From: JBBRUG01 sp038247995
GTDB lineage: Bacteria; Chloroflexota; Chloroflexia; Chloroflexales; Chloroflexaceae
Assembly: GCA_038247995.1 (NCBI GenBank)
Contig: JBBRUG010000197.1
Location: 1-11,098 of the forward strand
Direction: 5' to 3'
DNA length: 11,098 bases
A program made the translations under genes and the position numbers. Positions 6,155-11,098 of the stretch are shown in pieces; the stretch's first letter is position 1; every line of letters starts with the position of its first letter. The notes under the pieces were generated by a model. That model ran no database searches. It had not been told where the DNA came from and saw only the letters and a list, made by a program, of their open reading frames with translations.

Positions 6155-7017
6155 GCGATAAGACTCCCGACGAAGTTATTCGCCTGGCCCAGGAGCAGAT
6201 CGCGGCCCGTCAAGCCACTGCGGTAAGCGGGCGTGCTAAACGCGAAACGCCGTGGCGCTGGCTCTTTTTGAGCGCCTTTGGCGTGTTGATGCTGGGGCTG
6301 CTCTTTAGTCCCGGCGCACCTCTCGAATGGAAGATGTATGCCGTGGTGCATGGCGTGTGCGCGCAGCAGCACAATATTTTGCTGGGCGACCTGCAATTTC
6401 CGCTCTGCGCCCGCAACAGCGGGATCTATATGAGCTTTATGCTCACCCTGCTCTACCTGTTCGCCATCGGGCGCGGGCGGGCCGGGCGCGTGCCGCCTTG
6501 GCCGATCAGCGTGGTGCTGCTGCTCTTCGTGGCGATCATGGCCGTCGATGGCTTCAATTCGTTCTTCGTCGATATTGGCATGCCGAACCTCTACACGCCA
6601 ATGAACTGGCTGCGCACGCTCACCGGCATGGGCATGGGTGTCTCGATCGCGGTCTTGCTTTTGCTCGTGTTTAATGTGACGTTACGCCGCGATGTAGAAG
6701 ATCACATGCCGGTGCTGCGCAATTTCTGGGAACTCGGGGGGATTCTGCTGGTGAATTTCCTGGCCCTGGCGGCGATCTACGGCAACCTGAGCATCACCTT
6801 CTGGCCGCTCGCCTTCCTGGCCTTCTTCGGCATCACCGGCGTGCTCTATGTGGTTTGCCTGCTGCTGACCAGCCTATTTATGGGGTACGAAGGCACGGTG
6901 ACGAGTTTGCGCCAACTGGCCCGCCCGGCCACGGTAGCGCTCATTCCCACCCTAATCCTCTTGCTCAGTATGAGTTGGGCGCGCTTCTGGCTCGAAGGGC
7001 AAGGGCTCGTGTTCTAG
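6151..7017 (+). CDS. DUF2085-type polytopic membrane protein
   Basis: A 288-residue protein with a polar N-terminal segment (about 1-34), then roughly seven hydrophobic segments (for example about 36-54, 91-106, 117-135, 155-175 and 265-280). Between the first two lies HGVCAQQH...LPLCARxxGIY-like sequence (here PLCARNSGIY), with Cys70, His67, His74 and Cys86. This and NWLRTLTGMGMG (about 152-163) match the DUF2085 pattern. Function of the family is not established. The two cysteines in a loop, and the 4-nt ATGA overlap with a thioredoxin-fold lipoprotein, suggest that the cysteine pair could be a redox partner or substrate of that protein. This is an inference from context. A strong hairpin follows the stop after 6 nt. 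The C-terminal half is longer than I would expect for a minimal DUF2085 protein. Confidence 0.82.
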   Translation: MSDKTPDEVIRLAQEQIAARQATAVSGRAKRETPWRWLFLSAFGVLMLGLLFSPGAPLEWKMYAVVHGVCAQQHNILLGDLQFPLCARNSGIYMSFMLTLLYLFAIGRGRAGRVPPWPISVVLLLFVAIMAVDGFNSFFVDIGMPNLYTPMNWLRTLTGMGMGVSIAVLLLLVFNVTLRRDVEDHMPVLRNFWELGGILLVNFLALAAIYGNLSITFWPLAFLAFFGITGVLYVVCLLLTSLFMGYEGTVTSLRQLARPATVALIPTLILLLSMSWARFWLEGQGLVF

Positions 7018-7023
7018 AATCCA

Positions 7024-7058
7024 ATCTGTGTGTCAACGACTTTCGTTGACACACAGAT
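7024..7058. terminator. 15-bp perfect hairpin between convergent genes
   Basis: ATCTGTGTGTCAACG (7024-7038) and CGTTGACACACAGAT (7044-7058) are perfectly complementary around ACTTT. The hairpin lies 6 nt after the stop of the DUF2085-type gene, and its last base is part of the stop of the opposing Rrf2 gene. It should act on both transcripts. Neither side has a U-tract (the plus side continues CAAATATAAT), so it is not a textbook intrinsic terminator. Confidence 0.75.
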
Positions 7059-7498
7059 CAAATATAATACATTACCTCGCCGCTGTGCTGGCGCTTGCGC
7101 TGGCAGAGATCCTCAAGCGTCAACCCAGCTAAGTACTGCTCCAGATGCTGCCGCAAGTCGGCCCAGACCCCGTCGACAAGCTTGCGATCCTCAGGATGGG
7201 TTGGCCCAGTACCCTCGCGGGCGCCCTCTTCGGGCAACAATGGCCCTTCCAATACCGTCAGTGCTTCCAGCAGGCTGATCGCATCGGGCTTGCGCGCCAG
7301 CAAATGGCCGCCTTGCGGGCCGCGCAGGCTCTCGATCAACCCGGCGCGCCGCATTGTGATCAACAACTGGTTTAAATAGTTCACGGGGATACCCTGACGC
7401 GTAGCAATCGACTCACTCTGAATCGGCCCCTCGCCATAGTGCTGCGCCAGATCAAACAACGCCCGCAAGCCATAATCGCCTTTACTTGAGATGCGCAT
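7058..7498 (-). CDS. Rrf2-family transcriptional regulator without the cysteine cluster
   Basis: A 146-residue regulator. MRISSKGDYGLRALFDLA at the N-terminus, a helix-turn-helix around residues 25-55 (SESIATRQGIPVNYLNQLL) and a wing LRGPQGGHLLAR (58-69) are classic Rrf2 features. IscR, NsrR and RirA use three cysteines at about residues 90-105 to bind an Fe-S cluster. Here that segment (LLPEEGAREGTGPTHPED) has none; the only cysteine is Cys132 near the end. It may sense something other than Fe-S, as the cysteine-free Rrf2 member CymR does through a protein partner. Start ATG 7498 has a Shine-Dalgarno, GAGG, 7 nt upstream (7506-7509). It converges on the DUF2085-type gene and is likely transcribed alone. 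Target genes cannot be read from the sequence. Confidence 0.92.
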   Translation of the reverse strand: MRISSKGDYGLRALFDLAQHYGEGPIQSESIATRQGIPVNYLNQLLITMRRAGLIESLRGPQGGHLLARKPDAISLLEALTVLEGPLLPEEGAREGTGPTHPEDRKLVDGVWADLRQHLEQYLAGLTLEDLCQRKRQHSGEVMYYI

Positions 7499-7563
7499 CC
7501 ACTCGCCTCATTTCGCCTACGGAGCACGCCAGCGCCGCCGCACGCCCATACCTGACAATTCCT

Positions 7564-7575
7564 CTTAACTTTAAG
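7564..7575. promoter_or_regulatory. Small AT-rich inverted repeat upstream of the Rrf2 gene
   Basis: CTTAA and TTAAG arms around CT lie 66 nt upstream of the Rrf2 start, in an AT-rich patch of an otherwise GC-rich region. Rrf2 regulators often control themselves, so this is a candidate autoregulatory site or promoter core. The rest of 7499-7639 holds no gene that I can see. Confidence 0.35.
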
Positions 7576-7639
7576 ATACATCGTTAGGAAGCAGACGTCA
7601 ATGGGAGAAGGCGTTGAGGGCGGAGGGCGGGGCTTGCAG

Positions 7640-8041
7640 TTAAGTCATTGGGGCAGTGACGCCACACACCGGGCATGTCGGCGGCACATCAGCGTGATCG
7701 CTGAGCACCCAGAGCGCACAAGTAGGACAGGCGTGGCTCAGGACGAGGGGAGCTTCAAGGCGATCCGGCAAGGCCGGATCGCCTTGAGCAGTGCGTAGTT
7801 GCGCAGGTTCAACGGCGCCCAGCAGCGTAGCGGCTTCGACCCGCTCACCGGCAAAGACCAATTCCAGAACCATGCCCACGGTGAGCGTGTGCCGATCGGC
7901 TACATTGGTGAGCGCCGCCTGGTCGATGGTAAGCGTCTGTTCGTCGGCATCGGCAGCGCGCCAGGGCGCCCCGCTGAGCGTCACAGTGTCGCCGCCGAAA
8001 AAGCCGCCGAAGTTGTGGAGTTCAGTGATCTGGAAGTGCAT
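7640..8041 (-). CDS. Small zinc-ribbon protein of unknown function
   Basis: A 133-residue protein from the ATG at 8041. The N-terminal part (MHFQITELHNFGGFFGGD...) is predicted to be beta-rich. The C-terminus carries a four-cysteine zinc ribbon, CPTC then CPVCG, separated by 14 residues. No family is recognised. It is the third gene after moxR and the VWA gene on the same strand, 115 nt behind the latter, so it may be an accessory factor of that chaperone pair. The frame stays open to an ATG at 8188 inside the VWA gene. That extension is translated repeat sequence and looks non-coding, so I chose 8041, although no Shine-Dalgarno precedes it. A 33-bp perfect palindrome (7755-7787) encodes the linker just before the zinc ribbon. 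Confidence 0.72.
   Translation of the reverse strand: MHFQITELHNFGGFFGGDTVTLSGAPWRAADADEQTLTIDQAALTNVADRHTLTVGMVLELVFAGERVEAATLLGAVEPAQLRTAQGDPALPDRLEAPLVLSHACPTCALWVLSDHADVPPTCPVCGVTAPMT
7755..7787. repeat. 33-bp perfect palindrome inside the zinc-ribbon gene
   Basis: TCAAGGCGATCCGGC (7755-7769) and GCCGGATCGCCTTGA (7773-7787) are 15-bp perfect arms around AAG. On the coding strand it encodes QGDPALPDRLE between the N-terminal domain and the zinc ribbon. Such a long perfect palindrome is not required by the protein and looks like an inserted repeat element. Confidence 0.8.
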
Positions 8042-8044
8042 AGG

Positions 8045-8058
8045 CGAAGGACGAAGGA
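8045..8058. repeat. 7-bp direct repeat in the VWA to zinc-ribbon gap
   Basis: CGAAGGA occurs twice in tandem and is followed by a partial third copy (CGAGG). Further along, 8087-8114 is a pyrimidine-rich TTTGGT/TTCGTC series. A short stem (TCGGG 8072-8076, CCCGA 8081-8085) lies between them. The gap 8042-8156 contains no gene. Confidence 0.5.
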
Positions 8059-8156
8059 CGAGGCTTGTGAATCGGGTTGGCCCGACTTTGGTTATTGGTC
8101 TTTCGTCTTTGGTCAGCAAACCGAGAACTGTCCGAATACTCGACTGCCCAACTGAG

Positions 8157-9581
8157 TCACGCGCGCACAAATAGCCGATCAATCGCATCGGCGAGCTGGC
8201 GTAGGTTGGTCACCTCGTGGAGCGCGTCGCACATTGGCGCGTAGTTGTACATGTCGCTGCTGAGTGAGCCGGGATCGTAGACGCCCCATTTCCACTGTTC
8301 TTCCGTCGCGAACCAGATCGTGCGCCGGGCGCGCCGCCGGATCTGGTCAAACGCCTCCAGTCCGGGGTCGTTCTCGTTGTTGCGTGCATCGCCCAGCACA
8401 ATCACCGTCGTACGGCTGTCGATGCAGCCCAGATGATCGCGCACAAACTCGTTGAGCGCATTGCCCAGATCGGTTGAATAACTGCGCGTGGGCCGGATGT
8501 TCTGCATCACCTGCTCGATCGCCTGCTCAGGGCGCGACTCGGCGAAGTACATCGTCATGTCGTGAAGCTGGTCGATGAAGGCGAAGGATCGCGTGCGACT
8601 GATCTGATCGTGAAGCGAGTAGAGCATCAGCAGCATAAAGGTCATCACCTTCTCGGTGCTGACGCTACGGTCGCAAAACACAACCAGCTTGGGCTTCAGA
8701 TGGCGCTTGCGGTGACGCACATCGATCGGCACGCCGCCATAACGCTGATTGGCGCGAATGGTCGCCTTGGCGTCGAGTGTGCCCGTCTTGCCGCGCCGCT
8801 GCCGCAACGCGAGCCGCGAACGCAAGCGGGCGGCCAGGCGATTGACCATGCGGCGCATATCCTGAGCATCGTTGTCGTCGAGGTTCTCGAAGGGCCGATC
8901 CATCAGTTCGGACTCGGAGCGCTGGCCTTCACCCTGCCCCTGGCCCTGAGCCATTTCGGCCATCTGCTGGGCCACTTGCTGCCCGATCTGGTCGGCGAGA
9001 GCCTGCTGATTCTCGCGCGCGGCCTGTTCAATCGCTTGCAGCGCCTCTTCCGACATACCTTGCTCGCGGAGCTTGTCGAGCAGGTCGCGCAGCGCTTTGT
9101 TGAGCTGGTTAAACTGCAACTCACGCATAGCTTGGCGCGCCATCCACTCGCGGTAGCGCTGATTGGTGACGTGGGGCGGCGAGATCTGGCCGAGCATGCC
9201 GCGCATCTGCTGGTTCGACAGTTGCTCACCGCTCATCATCGCCTGAAAGAGTTGGGCGAGCATCTGCGGCGACATCATCGCCAGCATCTGCTGCAACTGC
9301 TCCAGCATCTGTTGCTGTTCTTCTTCGCTGAGCTGACCACCGCCAGGTTGCTGCATCGGCGGCGGCGCATCCTTACTGAAGTACAGGGGAAACAGCTCCC
9401 GAAACGATGCGACATCGCGCTGATCCTTCACCAGCGTCGCCTGGAGCGCCATCTGGAACAGGTTACGATCGGTGATGCCGGCCTGCTCGATCGCCCGCAA
9501 TGCATCGGCGCTCTCAGCCAACGAGACGCGCACGCCAGCCGCCCGCAGGCCGGCAATAAACTCGGTTATGCGTCGATCCAT
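8157..9581 (-). CDS. VWA-domain protein, CoxE-like partner of the MoxR ATPase
   Basis: A 474-residue protein. Residues 1-70 are a helical N-terminal region. Residues about 75-220 are very rich in Gln, Met and Glu (coiled-coil or flexible), ending in a short GQGQGEGQ stretch. A basic region at about 242-295 leads into a C-terminal von Willebrand A domain. The metal-ion-dependent adhesion site is present: CDRSVST with Asp304, Ser306 and Ser308 (DxSxS), Thr370 in SYSTDLG, and Asp398 in VLGDARNN. CoxE-like proteins pair with MoxR AAA+ ATPases to remodel or load cofactors into clients, as with CoxD/CoxE, and RavA/ViaA is an analogous pair. The neighbouring moxR gene supports this role. Start ATG 9581 has a strong Shine-Dalgarno, GAGGAG, 6 nt upstream (9588-9593). 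No client enzyme is encoded in the window. Confidence 0.93.
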   Translation of the reverse strand: MDRRITEFIAGLRAAGVRVSLAESADALRAIEQAGITDRNLFQMALQATLVKDQRDVASFRELFPLYFSKDAPPPMQQPGGGQLSEEEQQQMLEQLQQMLAMMSPQMLAQLFQAMMSGEQLSNQQMRGMLGQISPPHVTNQRYREWMARQAMRELQFNQLNKALRDLLDKLREQGMSEEALQAIEQAARENQQALADQIGQQVAQQMAEMAQGQGQGEGQRSESELMDRPFENLDDNDAQDMRRMVNRLAARLRSRLALRQRRGKTGTLDAKATIRANQRYGGVPIDVRHRKRHLKPKLVVFCDRSVSTEKVMTFMLLMLYSLHDQISRTRSFAFIDQLHDMTMYFAESRPEQAIEQVMQNIRPTRSYSTDLGNALNEFVRDHLGCIDSRTTVIVLGDARNNENDPGLEAFDQIRRRARRTIWFATEEQWKWGVYDPGSLSSDMYNYAPMCDALHEVTNLRQLADAIDRLFVRA

Positions 9582-9596
9582 TGGTAGCTCCTCAGC

Positions 9597-9618
9597 ACCG
9601 CAACCTGAAGGTTGCGGT
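9597..9618 (-). repeat. Hairpin with UUCA loop directly upstream of the VWA ribosome binding site
   Basis: ACCGCAACC and GGTTGCGGT pair over 9 bp around TTCA on the mRNA strand. The hairpin ends 3 nt before the GAGGAG ribosome binding site. The C(UUCA)G cap is the same as in two of the 38-bp repeat units upstream. It may help to keep the ribosome site open or protect the 5' end of a processed vwa mRNA. Confidence 0.75.
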
Positions 9619-9631
9619 CTATCTTATAGAC
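9617..9631. repeat. 6-bp stem hairpin in the moxR-vwa gap
   Basis: GTCTAT and ATAGAC pair around a 3-nt loop. It shares two bases with the hairpin at 9597-9618 and abuts the first 38-bp repeat unit, so the whole gap is occupied by stem-loops. Confidence 0.6.
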
Positions 9632-9783
9632 GGCGGCCGGCGAACTGAAGTTCTGGCCGCCGAGTCAATGGCGGCCGGCGAACTGAAGTTCTGGCCGCCG
9701 AGTCAATGGCGGCCGGCGAACCGAAGCCCTAGCCGCCGAGTCAATGGCGGCCGGCGAACCGAAGCCCTAGCCGCCAAGTCAGT
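9632..9783 (-). repeat. Four tandem 38-bp palindromic units between moxR and vwa
   Basis: Units lie at 9632-9669, 9670-9707, 9708-9745 and 9746-9783. Each has a 30-bp palindromic core and an 8-bp link (GAGTCAAT on plus, AAGTCAGT in the last). Units 1 and 2 are identical; units 3 and 4 share an identical variant core. On the minus (mRNA) strand each core folds into an outer 7-bp stem (GGCGGCC or GGCGGCU with GGCCGCC), a small internal loop, and an inner 4-bp stem capped by UUCA (GAAC/GUUC) or UUCG (GGGC/GUUC). The last base of unit 4 is part of the moxR stop codon. There are no spacers, so this is not CRISPR. Confidence 0.9.
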
Positions 9784-10784
9784 TAATTATTCCATTCGCC
9801 GCCGCGATACCCGCCACGGCGGTCGCCGCGGTCGCCACGGTCAGGGCGGTTGGGGCGGTCGGGCCGATCCGGACGGTCGGGGCGGTCGCCGCCTTGCACA
9901 GCCCGGCGGGCGCGCTGAATATCGCTCTCGTACTTGAGCAGCACATTCAGCGTATTGCTGAGCGTCTCGGGATCGAGCGCTTTGGCGTTGAGCATCGTCA
10001 ACGCGCGCGCCCAATCGAGCGTCTCGCTGACGCTGGGGTGCTTCTTCAGATCCATCTCGCGCAGGCGCTGAACCATTTCCACTGCCTGGCGGGCCAACTT
10101 AGGCGCGATCCCAGGCACCTTCAGTTGCACAACCCGCAACTCGGCCTCAAGGTCGGGGTAGCCGATATGAATGTAAAGGCAGCGTCGCTTGAGCGCCTCA
10201 GAGAGCTCGCGTGTGTTATTCGAGGTGAGCAGCACGATCGGCATATGCTTGGCCTTGATCGTACCCAGTTCGGGCACACTCACCTGAAAATCGGAGAGCA
10301 CTTCAAGCAAGAAGGCCTCAAACTCAGCATCGGCGCGGTCGATTTCGTCGATCAGCAGCACGACGGGCTTCTCGCTCGTCAGCGCCTTCATCAGCGGGCG
10401 CGGCAGCAGAAAGCGCTCCGAGAAGAAGACATCCTCTTCGCTGGAGAGCCGATCAGCGGCCTCGCTCAGCGAACCGGCACTGCCCAGCAGATCGGTTAGT
10501 TTTTCGCGCAAGAGTTGGGTGTAGAGCAGTTGCTTGCTATATTCCCACTCATAGAGCGCCTTTGATTCATCGAGGCCCTCATAACACTGCAGGCGGATCA
10601 GTTCGCGCCCGGTGGCGCCGGCCCACGCCTTGGCCAACTCCGTCTTCCCGACGCCGGCCGGGCCTTCGGTGAGCAACGGCTTGCCGAGTTTATCGGCCAG
10701 GAACAGCGCAGTGCTGATTTCGTCGGTCGCGATATATTGCTGAGTAGCCAGCATGTCGCGCACATCGCCAATTGAATTGAGCAT
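9783..10784 (-). CDS. MoxR-type AAA+ ATPase with Arg-Pro-Asp/RGG tail
   Basis: A 333-residue ATPase from the ATG at 10784. Walker A GPAGVGKT (residues 41-48), Walker B LLIDEID (143-149), sensor 1 LLTSNN (185-190), the arginine-finger region ALKRRC (197-202) and a sensor 2-like SVSETLDWARAL (251-262) are all intact. MoxR ATPases form rings that remodel client proteins together with a VWA partner, here the next gene. The C-terminus (about 298-333) is an unusual tail: several RPD triplets, then RGD and RGG/RGGY elements. It is encoded by GC-rich microsatellite-like DNA and is probably disordered, perhaps nucleic-acid or partner binding. The frame continues upstream to 10961, but that part lacks conserved sequence and runs through the promoter, so 10784 is preferred. 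GAAAGG about 10 nt upstream is a weak ribosome site. Confidence 0.94.
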   Translation of the reverse strand: MLNSIGDVRDMLATQQYIATDEISTALFLADKLGKPLLTEGPAGVGKTELAKAWAGATGRELIRLQCYEGLDESKALYEWEYSKQLLYTQLLREKLTDLLGSAGSLSEAADRLSSEEDVFFSERFLLPRPLMKALTSEKPVVLLIDEIDRADAEFEAFLLEVLSDFQVSVPELGTIKAKHMPIVLLTSNNTRELSEALKRRCLYIHIGYPDLEAELRVVQLKVPGIAPKLARQAVEMVQRLREMDLKKHPSVSETLDWARALTMLNAKALDPETLSNTLNVLLKYESDIQRARRAVQGGDRPDRPDRPDRPNRPDRGDRGDRRGGYRGGEWNN

Positions 10785-10874
10785 GTCGGCGCAGCCTTTC
10801 TCTGGTTGCTTACAGTCATCAGAAGGGTAGGGCGCTGCGGGGGGCGCAGATAGGGGAAATACGGGAACATATTT

Positions 10875-10883
10875 ATTATACCA
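10875..10883 (-). promoter_or_regulatory. Extended -10 promoter for the moxR operon (TGGTATAAT)
   Basis: On the minus strand TGG precedes a perfect TATAAT. Transcription would begin near 10868, giving a leader of about 84 nt before the ATG at 10784. A small stem (CTGCG 10835-10839, CGCAG 10845-10849) lies in the leader. No convincing -35 hexamer is visible. Confidence 0.65.
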
Positions 10884-10968
10884 ACCTCTGTGGTTGCACG
10901 CCAGATCATTCTGAAAGTTTCGCAGGGCTGATGCAACGTCGGGCGAATGGCTGCCGAACACCCTCGCC

Positions 10969-11001
10969 CCCTACCCCGCTCCTTGCAGGTGTAGGGTTTT
11001 T
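10969..11001 (+). terminator. Terminator-like stem followed by TTTTT
   Basis: CCCTACCCC (10969-10977) and GGTGTAGGG (10988-10996) pair at 8 of 9 positions around a 10-nt loop, followed directly by five T. The orientation suits a rightward transcript, but I see no rightward gene feeding it. It could be a remnant or the end of an unseen small RNA. Confidence 0.35.
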
Positions 11002-11043
11002 ACAGGATCGCGTCCCAATGCGCTATTCCCCGCATCCCCCCAG

Positions 11044-11072
11044 CCCCCTGCTCCCTCACGTGGAGCAGGGGG
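11044..11072. repeat. GC-rich inverted repeat near the right edge
   Basis: CCCCCTGCTCC (11044-11054) and GGAGCAGGGGG (11062-11072) are 11-bp perfect arms around a 7-nt centre. The stretch 10885-11098, upstream of the moxR promoter, contains no gene that I can support; this palindrome and the terminator-like stem at 10969 are its only clear structures. Confidence 0.7.
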
Positions 11073-11098
11073 AGCCGCCGCAGATTCGGCGTCCTGAT

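Noticed and set aside
8562..9587. Long 341-codon open frame on the plus strand
   Set aside because: It is antisense to the VWA gene, whose motifs and ribosome site are clear. The plus-strand product is His/Leu-rich with no recognisable motif, as expected from antisense reading of GC-rich Gln/Glu codons.
9632..9783. 38-bp repeats as a CRISPR array
   Set aside because: The units abut with only an 8-bp constant link and have no unique spacers. No cas gene is present.
9581..9937. Plus-strand open frame across the 38-bp repeats
   Set aside because: It is made of translated repeats and of antisense of the moxR tail. It has no independent coding evidence.
10598..10936. Possible leader peptide or small gene starting at the ATG near 10870 in the moxR leader
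   Set aside because: The ATG is only 4 nt after the -10 box, too close for a leaderless start. The frame runs out of phase deep into moxR and has no conserved character.
10785..10961. N-terminal extension of the MoxR protein from the ATG at 10961
   Set aside because: The extension has no AAA+ sequence and includes the promoter at 10875-10883; the conserved protein begins at 10784.

Overview
The window is a GC-rich (estimated by eye at about 60%), gene-dense bacterial chromosomal segment. The gene families, abundant GC-rich palindromic intergenic repeats and leaderless-looking starts would fit a Chloroflexota (Chloroflexia-like) genome. That placement is an inference and was not tested by a search. 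I see no phage, transposase, CRISPR, tRNA or rRNA.

Layout. (1) 3-953 (+): 3' part of a DUF885-family putative metallopeptidase, followed by two small 8-bp tandem repeat arrays. (2) 1001-2476 (-): a full-length cardiolipin synthase reading frame interrupted by three in-frame stops (TGA, TAG, TAA) without any frameshift. (3) 2486-2668: a divergent promoter region with two inverted repeats and two extended -10 boxes. (4) 2669-5469 (+): a tRNA-dihydrouridine synthase, a second DUF885 protein overlapping it by ATGA, and a flavodoxin-like protein of unknown function. (5) 5588-7017 (+): a thioredoxin-fold lipoprotein overlapping by ATGA with a DUF2085-type membrane protein. (6) A 15-bp perfect hairpin separates these from a convergent Rrf2-family regulator (7058-7498, -). 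(7) 10784 down to 7640 (-): MoxR-type AAA+ ATPase, VWA (CoxE-like) protein and small zinc-ribbon protein, probably one operon.

The most unusual part is the roughly 200-nt moxR-vwa intergenic region. It holds four tandem 38-bp palindromic units plus two more hairpins. On the transcribed (-) strand, the four units and one of the two extra hairpins fold into stems capped by C(UUCR)G loops. The differences between unit types keep pairing as G-U wobble on the mRNA strand only. Similar palindromes occur elsewhere between genes (4858, 5477, 11044) and, unusually, inside two coding sequences (5290-5343 and 7755-7787), where they encode linker-like peptide.

A recurring extended -10 box (TGnTAnAAT) appears four times. 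In front of the dus and thioredoxin-like genes it lies 6-7 nt from the ATG, which predicts leaderless mRNAs. The MoxR and VWA proteins probably act as a chaperone or remodelling pair. The thioredoxin-like lipoprotein and the cysteine-containing DUF2085 membrane protein probably work together at the membrane.
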